The notes beneath the pieces are model-generated. The model did not search any database. It was not told where the DNA came from and saw nothing but the letters and a program-made list of their open reading frames with translations. Both the position numbers and the translations under genes were made by a program. From JANNVZ01 sp046153915 (GTDB taxonomy: Bacteria; Bacteroidota; Bacteroidia; Flavobacteriales_D; Sanyastnellaceae), in assembly GCA_046153915.1 (NCBI GenBank), contig JBJXFC010000264.1, positions 1 to 7,815 of the forward strand: a stretch of 7,815 nt of DNA. The letters are read 5' to 3'. How positions within the stretch are numbered: the first letter of the stretch is position 1; every line of letters starts with the position of its first letter. Positions 1 to 5,356 of the stretch are shown here, one piece after another.

Positions 1-267
1 CGCCCAACCGTGATTGAACTAACCGAAGGTGGCAATAGTATCAATGATGTATTGGTTCATGATGAGAAAGATTCCACACTTGCTTTTATTCTGGCCAATA
101 TGACTTACGCTGAAAATCTTCCTAGACCCATGGGTGTCTTACAAAGCCTCGCAGATCGAAGTTCCTATGAAGATCGGGTGGTTGAACAAATTCAGCATGA
201 AGTGGAGGCGAAAGGAATTGGAAATCTGGAGAGTCTATTATTAGGACCTAGTCATTGGGAGATATAA
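1..267 (+). CDS. korB: 2-oxoacid (probably 2-oxoglutarate):ferredoxin oxidoreductase beta subunit, C-terminal part (5' truncated)
   Basis: The frame is open from the first base (codons for R-P-T precede a GTG at 10, which is internal rather than the start) and ends at TAA 265-267, leaving 88 codons. The visible part resembles the C-terminal domain of KorB-type beta subunits: the DVLVHDEK stretch (compare the family's 'D-I/L-L-V-H-D'), then a short helix ending ILANM, then the PRPMGVLQSLADRSSYED segment (family pattern P-x-P-x-G-V-x-R-x-V-x-x-x-x-Y), and an ending in LLLGPSHWEI. In this family the beta subunit binds thiamine pyrophosphate and, with the alpha subunit, oxidatively decarboxylates 2-oxoglutarate to succinyl-CoA while reducing ferredoxin. 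The TPP-binding and Fe-S parts lie outside the window, so the substrate cannot be read here. Pyruvate or another 2-oxoacid is possible. It is followed after 144 nt by nuoA on the same strand. I am fairly sure of the family and less sure of the substrate. Confidence 0.75.
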   Translation, partial: RPTVIELTEGGNSINDVLVHDEKDSTLAFILANMTYAENLPRPMGVLQSLADRSSYEDRVVEQIQHEVEAKGIGNLESLLLGPSHWEI

Positions 268-411
268 GTAAACTCATTTGATCAGTCAAAAGGTTTTAAC
301 TGACAAAAGTCACCTTTTTCGATAAGCAAGATCATGTCACCTTCCAGATGGAGTAGGTTACTTTAACACATCAATGAGAAAGGAATGAAACTGACTCAGC
401 GATAAATACTC
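268..411 (+). promoter_or_regulatory. korB-nuoA intergenic region / presumed nuo leader
   Basis: This is the only non-coding stretch in the window that could hold a nuo promoter. I see no complete match to the Bacteroidota promoter pattern (TTTG near -33, TAnnTTTG near -7). TACTTTAA at 359-366 matches the -7 element only in part and has no TTTG at the right distance upstream. A purine-rich GAGAAAGGA at 376-384 lies 27 nt before the nuoA ATG, too far to act as its ribosome binding site. The region also holds the terminator-like hairpin and three very short reading frames. That nuo transcription starts here is inferred from the gap alone. Confidence 0.3.
288..319 (+). terminator. Weak terminator-like hairpin after korB
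   Basis: AAAAGG (288-293) can pair with CCTTTT (313-318), and TGAC (301-304) with GTCA (309-312) around an AAAA loop. The left arm has a 7-nt bulge (294-300). The 3' arm runs into five T's at 315-319, as in a rho-independent terminator. The outer stem is AT-rich and the bulge is large, so it would be weak and might allow readthrough into nuo. It begins 21 nt after the korB stop codon. A second hairpin (282-303) shares bases with it. Pairing was judged by eye only. Confidence 0.35.
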
Positions 412-762
412 ATGGAAAGTTATCAGCTACTTACCTTCTTTATTACAGCAGTCATTTTGGTGGGAGGCGCCATTATCTTTGCCTACTATGCTGCACCCCA
501 AACTCCCAGCACCGTAAAATCGGAACCTTATGAATGTGGTATCCCCACGGAAGGACCCACCTGGATTCAATTTCATGTGGGTTATTATTTGTTTGCTATC
601 ATCTACCTCATCTTCGATGTAGAGACCGTATTTATTTATCCATGGGCTGTTGTGATGCGCGAAGTGGGCCTCAACGCATTTATTGAAATCTTAATCTTCT
701 TCACGATTCTTGGTTTGGGCTTGCTCTATGCCTGGAAGAAAAAAGCACTGACATGGGAGTAG
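412..762 (+). CDS. nuoA: NADH-quinone oxidoreductase (complex I) subunit A
   Basis: This is a small membrane subunit at the junction of the peripheral and membrane arms, next to the quinone pocket. The protein has 116 residues, with three predicted membrane segments (about 6-27, 57-79 and 87-108). Family marks are PYECG at 39-43, the cysteine-containing loop that changes conformation in studied enzymes, and LIFDVE at 66-71, with the conserved acidic residues D69 and E71, followed by YPWAVV (76-81). Length is normal (usually about 115-150). The ATG at 412 is supported by an in-frame TAA at 403-405, which excludes a longer start. No Shine-Dalgarno sequence is visible, as is usual in Bacteroidota. 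It is the first gene of the nuo cluster, and its last 10 nt overlap nuoB. Confidence 0.97.
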   Translation: MESYQLLTFFITAVILVGGAIIFAYYAAPQTPSTVKSEPYECGIPTEGPTWIQFHVGYYLFAIIYLIFDVETVFIYPWAVVMREVGLNAFIEILIFFTILGLGLLYAWKKKALTWE

Positions 763-1400
763 ACATTAAATCCATACCCTACGAAGATTTCAACGACAAC
801 GAAACGTTGGAAGAATTGAGAAGGTCCAGAAGTCCCGTGATTGTTTCAACTCTCGATTCTATTATCAATTGGGGTCGTTCTAATTCGGTTTGGCCTCTCA
901 CATTCGCGACTAGTTGCTGTGGCATTGAGATGATGGCCACCGGTGCACCTCGACATGACTTTGCGCGATTTGGAATTGAAGTATATCGCGCCTCGCCTCG
1001 CCAGGCAGATGTAATTGTTGTTGCCGGAACCATTGTACGAAAGATGGCCCCAGTGCTTAAAAGACTTTATGATCAAATGGCTGATCCTAAATATGTAATT
1101 GCCATGGGCGCTTGTGCAGTTTCAGGTGGACCCTTCTATTATAACTCCTACTCAGTGGTACGAGGTGTAGATCAGGTAATTCCTGTTGATGTCTATATCC
1201 CCGGATGTCCTCCCAGGCCCGAAGCGCTTTTATATGGAGTCATGCAACTGCAACGAAAGATACAAATGAAGACGATTGGCGAGAAAGAAGGAATTGTTAC
1301 AGCTCAGCTGGATACCTCTACAGAAGATAAATCACGGTATCATGAGCCCACACAAGCCCAAGAACCTTTAACCGAAGGAGAATGCAAACAGAAGAGCTAA
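753..1400 (+). CDS. nuoB: NADH-quinone oxidoreductase (complex I) subunit B, [4Fe-4S] cluster N2 protein
   Basis: NuoB holds cluster N2, the last Fe-S centre, which passes electrons to quinone. All four expected ligands are present: C55 and C56 in TSCCGIEMM, C121 in MGACAVSGG, and C152 in YIPGCPPRPE. Other family signatures are WPLTFATS (47-54), GAPRHDFARFG (64-74) and GTIVRKMAPVLKRLYDQM (92-109). The protein has 215 residues. The conserved core ends near residue 170, and the last 45 or so residues form a polar, glutamate-rich tail with no recognised motif, a region that varies among homologues. The start is the ATG within the end of nuoA (10-nt overlap). The 3' end overlaps nuoC by 19 nt, so the tail codons also carry the nuoC start. 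Soluble, peripheral arm; contacts NuoD, NuoI and NuoH. Confidence 0.98.
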   Translation: MGVDIKSIPYEDFNDNETLEELRRSRSPVIVSTLDSIINWGRSNSVWPLTFATSCCGIEMMATGAPRHDFARFGIEVYRASPRQADVIVVAGTIVRKMAPVLKRLYDQMADPKYVIAMGACAVSGGPFYYNSYSVVRGVDQVIPVDVYIPGCPPRPEALLYGVMQLQRKIQMKTIGEKEGIVTAQLDTSTEDKSRYHEPTQAQEPLTEGECKQKS

Positions 1401-1837
1401 ATACGTTGATCACTTCTTGGGTTCCCGATGCAAAGCCAGGACTAAGCAAGCAATATCTGGATTTGATTGTTCCAGTCGAAAGACTCCATGAAGTAATGAA
1501 GTTACTGAAAGAAACTCCATCCACTAAAATGGACTATTTGTTCTGTCTTACCGGAGCGGATCGCAAAGATGGATTTCATGTGGTCTATCACCTCACCTCA
1601 ACAGAGTTTCATCATACCGTTGTGGTGAGAGCCATTCTTCCCGATAAAGTCAATCCGGTTATTCCAACGGTCTGTGATATCTGGAGGTCCGCTGAGTATT
1701 ACGAACGTGAAGTTTTTGATCTGTTGGGAATTCGTTTCGAAAATCATCCTGACTTACGGAGACTATTTTTGGAAGACGATTGGGTTGGATATCCATTGCG
1801 CAAAGACTACAAAGATGCATTTACGCTTGAGCGTTAA
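1382..1837 (+). CDS. nuoC: NADH-quinone oxidoreductase (complex I) subunit C (30 kDa subunit)
   Basis: This is a peripheral-arm structural subunit without cofactors that packs against NuoD and NuoI. The family signature is clear in the C-terminal half: AEYYEREVFDLLGIRFENHP at residues 105-124, then DLRRLFLEDDWVGYPLRKDY at 124-143 (classic pattern E-R-E-x-x-D-x-x-G-I-x-F-x-x-H-P-D-L-R-R). Length is 151 residues, at the short end of stand-alone NuoC proteins. It is not fused to NuoD, unlike in E. coli. The chosen ATG lies inside nuoB (19-nt overlap). GGAG at 1377-1380 sits only 1 nt before it, too close for normal spacing, so translation may depend on coupling to nuoB. No better start codon in this frame keeps the N-terminal domain. 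The stop is followed 3 nt later by nuoD. Confidence 0.96.
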   Translation: MQTEELNTLITSWVPDAKPGLSKQYLDLIVPVERLHEVMKLLKETPSTKMDYLFCLTGADRKDGFHVVYHLTSTEFHHTVVVRAILPDKVNPVIPTVCDIWRSAEYYEREVFDLLGIRFENHPDLRRLFLEDDWVGYPLRKDYKDAFTLER

Positions 1838-1840
1838 GTT

Positions 1841-2962
1841 ATGGAAGAAACAGTAGTAGATATTGACCTCGAAGAAAAAGAAGAATACATCATTAATATG
1901 GGGCCTCAACACCCATCCACTCATGGCGTGTTGCGTTTTGAAACTTGTTTACAAGGAGAGAAAGTAAAATACATCATTCCCCACTGCGGCTATATCCATC
2001 GGGGAATTGAAAAGATGTGTGAACATCTCACCTATCCTCAGATTATCCACCTCACAGATCGCATGGATTATCTATCCGCTCACATCAACAATGAAGCGGT
2101 GGCATTGTGTGTGGAGAACGCCATGGGCGTAGAAGTTAGTGATCGGGTGAAATACATCCGTACGATTTTTGCCGAACTCACCCGCATTGCTTCTCATCAA
2201 TTGTGGTGGTGCGCGTTTGGTATGGACCTGGGCGCACTAACAACTTTTTTCTATGGCCTGCGCGATCGCGAAAAAATACTAGACATCTTTGAAGAAACAA
2301 CGGGCAGTCGCTTAACACAAAGTTTCATCACACCCGGTGGATTGATGGCCGATGTGCATCCTAATTTCCAAAAGCGAATCAAAGAATTCATTACCTACTT
2401 CAGAAAGAAGCTTCCCGAATACGATCAGCTTCTCACCGGAAACATCATTTTCCGTGAACGCACTCAGGGCATTGGCATCATGAGTAAAGAGATGGCCATT
2501 GACTATGGAGTTACAGGGCCCAGCGGTCGCGGCTCCGGATTTCATTGCGATATCCGAAAGATTGCTCCCTACAGCGCTTATCCTTTTGTGAAATTTAATG
2601 AAAGTACGTTCACCGCTGGTGATACCTATTCGCGCTACCTCGTTCGCATTGCAGAAATGTGGGAGTCATTAAATATTCTAGAACAGTTGGTCGATACTAT
2701 TCCGCAAGGTTCTATCATGTTGGAGTTAAAGGCCATCAAAGCACCCAAAGGAGAATTCTATCAACGAGTAGAAACGGCTCGTGGTGAATTGGGCGTATAT
2801 ATCATCAGCGATGGAGCCCCCTCGCCCGCACGCATTAAATTCCGTACTCCTAATTTTTCAAACTTGTTTGTGATTAATAAACTGGCAGCGGGGCACAAGA
2901 TTGCGGATCTCGTAGCTATCAGTGGTTCATTGGATTTAGTAATACCTGATATAGATAGATAA
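1841..2962 (+). CDS. nuoD: NADH-quinone oxidoreductase (complex I) subunit D (49 kDa subunit)
   Basis: NuoD forms most of the quinone-reducing pocket together with NuoB and NuoH. It has 373 residues. NMGPQHPSTHGVLRF (19-33) carries H28 and RMDYLS (74-79) carries Y77. The H28-Y77 spacing of 49 equals that of His38/Tyr87 of Thermus thermophilus Nqo4, the pair that binds the quinone headgroup. D129 in GMDLGA is at the position of Nqo4 Asp139 by the same offset. Further marks are PHCGYIHRGIEK (47-58), GRGSGFHCD near residues 229-237, and the ending SLDLVIPDIDR. The protein is somewhat shorter than Nqo4 (409) because of a shorter N-terminus. The ATG at 1841 follows nuoC by 3 nt without a Shine-Dalgarno sequence. 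nuoH starts 1 nt after the stop, with no room for nuoE, nuoF or nuoG. Confidence 0.98.
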   Translation: MEETVVDIDLEEKEEYIINMGPQHPSTHGVLRFETCLQGEKVKYIIPHCGYIHRGIEKMCEHLTYPQIIHLTDRMDYLSAHINNEAVALCVENAMGVEVSDRVKYIRTIFAELTRIASHQLWWCAFGMDLGALTTFFYGLRDREKILDIFEETTGSRLTQSFITPGGLMADVHPNFQKRIKEFITYFRKKLPEYDQLLTGNIIFRERTQGIGIMSKEMAIDYGVTGPSGRGSGFHCDIRKIAPYSAYPFVKFNESTFTAGDTYSRYLVRIAEMWESLNILEQLVDTIPQGSIMLELKAIKAPKGEFYQRVETARGELGVYIISDGAPSPARIKFRTPNFSNLFVINKLAAGHKIADLVAISGSLDLVIPDIDR

Positions 2963-2963
2963 T

Positions 2964-4040
2964 ATGTACGACTTCACCCCTCTCATCGATTCTATCACCA
3001 GCTACCTGAACGAAACGTTTTCTCCATTCTGGGCTGGATTGATTATGATGGTGTCCTTGGGTGTAGCACTGTTACTCTTTTATGCAGTGTTAGGTCTATA
3101 TCTGGTGTATGCCGAGAGAAAAATTTGTGCACGCATGCAGAATCGCATGGGACCTAACCGAGTTGGTCCGATGGGTTTATTTCAAACTATTGCCGATTTA
3201 ATCAAATTGTTGTTGAAAGAATTGATCTACATACGCAACGCAGATAATTTTCTATTCAACCTTGCGCCTTTCATTGTTATCGTTGCTTCCATCATGGCTA
3301 TTGGCTCCATTCCATTTGCGAAAGGATTACAAGCAATTGATTTAAACATCGGTGTGCTTTACATATTGGCTATCTCATCTATGGGTGTCATTGGAATTTT
3401 ATTAGCCGGCTGGGCTAGTAACAGTAAATATTCCGTGATTGGCGCCATGCGAAGTGGAGCACAAGTTATCAGCTATGAACTATCCGTTGGACTTGCCTTG
3501 CTCTGTATCATTACGTATGCAGGCTCCATGCAGTTTTCGGAAATTATCGCTTCCCAACAAGATGGCTGGTGGCTTTTTAAAGGACACATTCCGGCAGCAA
3601 TTGCCTTTGTTGTTTACCTCATTGCAGGCACTGCAGAAACCAACCGTGGACCTTTTGATCTGGCGGAAGCTGAGTCAGAACTTACCGCAGGATTCCACAC
3701 CGAATATTCCGGTATCAAATTCGCATTTTTCTTTCTGGCGGAATACATGAACATGTTTATTATTGCCGCGATTGCTACTACGATGTTTTTAGGTGGATGG
3801 CTTCCTTTCCATCTCTTTCAATGGCATGGATTTAATCAGGTGATGGATTTTATCCCGCCTGTTTTCTGGTTCTTTGGCAAGACTGCCTTTATCATCTATG
3901 TAATGATGTGGTTCAAATGGACTTTTCCGCGCTTGCGTATCGATCAGTTGCTAGCATTGGAATGGAAATACTTACTACCGATTAACTTGATGAATTTAAT
4001 TCTCATCGCATTTTTAACACTTATGCAATGGCATTTTTAA
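2964..4040 (+). CDS. nuoH: NADH-quinone oxidoreductase (complex I) subunit H (ND1)
   Basis: This membrane subunit anchors the peripheral arm and shapes the quinone entry channel. It has 358 residues with about eight hydrophobic helices. Signatures are YAERKICARMQNRMGPNRVG (49-68), ADLIKLLLKE (77-86), and the acidic cytoplasmic loop TNRGPFDLAEAESELTAGF (226-244) followed by HTEYSGIKFAFFFLAEYMNM (245-264). This loop has the glutamates E235, E237, E239 and E247 thought to link quinone chemistry to the proton path. FPRLRIDQLL (321-330) is the usual C-terminal motif. Length is normal (about 325-360). The start is fixed by the tight join to nuoD (1-nt gap). The last 13 nt overlap nuoI. Confidence 0.98.
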   Translation: MYDFTPLIDSITSYLNETFSPFWAGLIMMVSLGVALLLFYAVLGLYLVYAERKICARMQNRMGPNRVGPMGLFQTIADLIKLLLKELIYIRNADNFLFNLAPFIVIVASIMAIGSIPFAKGLQAIDLNIGVLYILAISSMGVIGILLAGWASNSKYSVIGAMRSGAQVISYELSVGLALLCIITYAGSMQFSEIIASQQDGWWLFKGHIPAAIAFVVYLIAGTAETNRGPFDLAEAESELTAGFHTEYSGIKFAFFFLAEYMNMFIIAAIATTMFLGGWLPFHLFQWHGFNQVMDFIPPVFWFFGKTAFIIYVMMWFKWTFPRLRIDQLLALEWKYLLPINLMNLILIAFLTLMQWHF

Positions 4041-4525
4041 AAACGATAAAAGAAATTGGACATTACTTCTATGAAATCTACGATGGAGTAACTTCGCTCG
4101 CTCGCGGCATGAAAGTAACGGGCTCCTATTTTATAAGGCCCAGTACAGTGGTCACGCAGCAATATCCGGAGAATCGTGCTACCCTTAAAATGTTCGACAA
4201 TTTCAAGGGAGAGCTGGTGCTTATTCACGATGAAAATAATCAACACGGCTGCGATGTCTGCAACACGTGCGCCAGAAAATGCCCTAACGGCTCGATTGAG
4301 ATTATCTATAAAAAAGTGGAAGGCGCGGATGGTCGCAGTAAAAAAATATTAGACAAGTACGTATATCATCTGGATACCTGTTCCTTTTGTGGATTATGTG
4401 TACCGTCTTGCGATGCCTTTGCGATTAAATTCGATCAGCAATTTGAACATGCTGTTTTTGATCGGAGCAAACTGATCAAGGTATTAAACAAACCAGGTTC
4501 ATCGTCAAAATCAGAGAAAGAATGA
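4028..4525 (+). CDS. nuoI: NADH-quinone oxidoreductase (complex I) subunit I, two-[4Fe-4S] ferredoxin-type protein
   Basis: NuoI carries clusters N6a and N6b, which pass electrons to N2 in NuoB. The protein has 165 residues. The cysteines sit in two ferredoxin motifs: C75, C78, C81 and C85 (CDVCNTCARKCPN) and C118, C121, C124 and C128 (CSFCGLCVPSCDA). All eight ligands are present. The second motif ends in Cys-Asp instead of the usual Cys-Pro. YPENRATLKMFDNFKGELVL (46-65) matches the conserved segment before the first motif. The N-terminal 35 or so residues are the usual amphipathic part that lies on NuoH. The tail (about 145-165) is lysine- and serine-rich. With nuoE/F/G absent from the cluster, NuoI may be the entry point for electrons from ferredoxin or flavodoxin (inference). 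It overlaps nuoH by 13 nt and nuoJ by 4 nt (ATGA). Confidence 0.97.
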   Translation: MAFLKTIKEIGHYFYEIYDGVTSLARGMKVTGSYFIRPSTVVTQQYPENRATLKMFDNFKGELVLIHDENNQHGCDVCNTCARKCPNGSIEIIYKKVEGADGRSKKILDKYVYHLDTCSFCGLCVPSCDAFAIKFDQQFEHAVFDRSKLIKVLNKPGSSSKSEKE

Positions 4526-5031
4526 CAGGCCCTAAAATCATATTTTTCATTCTGGCCACAAGTATCGTGGTGTTTTCTATTCTTTCTGTTACAAGCAGAA
4601 GAATCCTGCGTGCTGCCATCTTTTTGCTTTTTGTGCTGGTCGCCATGGCAGGTTTGTACTATATGATGAACTTTCAGTTTTTGGCTGCCGTACAGTTAAT
4701 ACTATATGCCGGAGGTATAGTCGTGCTCATTATCTTTTCAATCCTGCTCACTAGTCAAATCAATAGCAAATTGGATCCTCCAAAAATAAGTCACCTGATA
4801 GCGGGTGTCACGACTGCCGTGGGAGGAATTGTGTTAGCTGCTGTCACCATTTTGCAATACACTTTTCGCCCCACAACAGAATCTGCCATTGGTACAGATA
4901 TGCGCACCATTGGCATTCAACTGTTAGATACTCAAATAACCGGTTATGCCCTACCATTTGAAGTCATCAGTATTTTGCTATTGGCAGCGTTGGTGGGTTC
5001 CATTTTTATAGCACGCAAACACAACACATGA
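4522..5031 (+). CDS. nuoJ: NADH-quinone oxidoreductase (complex I) subunit J (ND6)
   Basis: This membrane-arm subunit has 169 residues and five predicted helices (about 5-22, 28-46, 51-77, 91-112 and 145-164). The most conserved part is FQFLAAVQLILYAGGIVVLI (51-70), which matches the ND6/NuoJ third helix, where a pi-bulge at the Y-x-G segment takes part in the conformational coupling of the enzyme. ALPFEVISILLLAALVGSIF (143-162) is the family C-terminal helix. It starts at the ATGA shared with the nuoI stop, preceded by a purine-rich AGAGAAAGA, and ends with a 4-nt overlap into nuoK. Sequence conservation outside helix 3 is low, as is usual. Position between nuoI and nuoK confirms the identity. 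Confidence 0.96.
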   Translation: MTGPKIIFFILATSIVVFSILSVTSRRILRAAIFLLFVLVAMAGLYYMMNFQFLAAVQLILYAGGIVVLIIFSILLTSQINSKLDPPKISHLIAGVTTAVGGIVLAAVTILQYTFRPTTESAIGTDMRTIGIQLLDTQITGYALPFEVISILLLAALVGSIFIARKHNT

Positions 5032-5351
5032 ACTTACAAGCCGAAATACCACTCGATTATATGATTGTGCTGAGCACGATTGTTTTCTTCGTTGGATTAC
5101 TGGGTGTTATCATCCGCAGAAACCTGATCTCCATGTTGATGGGTGTTGAGTTAATGTTGAATGCGGTGAACATTAACTTTGCTGCCTTCAACCACTACCT
5201 ATTTCCACATCGGCTAGAAGGACATTTTTTCGCATTGATAGTGATGGCCATAGCAGCAGCCGAAGCCGCCATTGCAATAGCTTTAATCATTAACATCTAC
5301 AGACAATTTGCAACGGTTAATGTGGACGATGTAGACGAACTCAAATACTGA
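5028..5351 (+). CDS. nuoK: NADH-quinone oxidoreductase (complex I) subunit K (ND4L)
   Basis: A three-helix membrane subunit of 107 residues (family usually about 100). The two buried glutamates of the proton path are present: E41 in GVELMLNAVNINF (helix 2) and E79 in AIAAAEAAIAIALI (helix 3), which correspond to E. coli Glu36 and Glu72. The signature RRNLISMLMGVELMLNAVN (30-48) is typical. The N-terminus is a few residues longer than in E. coli, and the polar tail (95-107) is acidic. It overlaps nuoJ by 4 nt (ATGA) and is followed by nuoL after 5 nt. Confidence 0.97.
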   Translation: MNLQAEIPLDYMIVLSTIVFFVGLLGVIIRRNLISMLMGVELMLNAVNINFAAFNHYLFPHRLEGHFFALIVMAIAAAEAAIAIALIINIYRQFATVNVDDVDELKY

Positions 5352-5356
5352 TCACC

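Noticed and set aside
309..343. Eight-base direct repeat GTCACCTT at 309-316 and 336-343 in the korB-nuoA gap, considered as a regulator binding site
   Set aside because: One short repeat of this length in 144 nt is not far from chance, there is no inverted symmetry, and the first copy is already part of the hairpin arm.
277..366. Bacteroidota-type promoter built from TTTG (277-280) and TACTTTAA (359-366)
   Set aside because: The two elements are about 80 nt apart instead of about 20, and the second matches only partly. No pair with correct spacing was found by eye.
534..600. Glycine 57 of NuoA (FHVGYYLF), where many homologues carry a Lys, Arg or His
   Set aside because: This position varies between known NuoA proteins and the neighbouring functional residues (C42, D69, E71) are all kept, so there is no sign of lost function.
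779..1076. Minus-strand open frames opposite nuoB, and similar ones opposite nuoD, nuoI, nuoL and nuoM
   Set aside because: They lie wholly within strongly conserved genes on the other strand, show no family motifs or own spacing, and look like antisense shadows.
2261..2270. Palindrome CGCGATCGCG in nuoD, with GCGATCGC again at 7390-7397 in nuoM, like the cyanobacterial HIP1 element
   Set aside because: Only two copies in 7.8 kb, both inside coding sequence where the encoded residues explain them. HIP1-rich genomes show it far more often, and other features point to Bacteroidota.
3439..3750. Alternative + strand frame of 103 codons inside nuoH (also 1674-1856 inside nuoC and 5925-6155 inside nuoL)
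   Set aside because: The overlapping complex I genes are certain from motifs. The alternative products have no recognisable features and no plausible start context.
4335..4345. Run of seven A's in nuoI (and another near 6525 in nuoL) as a possible programmed frameshift or sequencing error
   Set aside because: Both genes keep their expected frame, length and downstream motifs, so nothing needs explaining.
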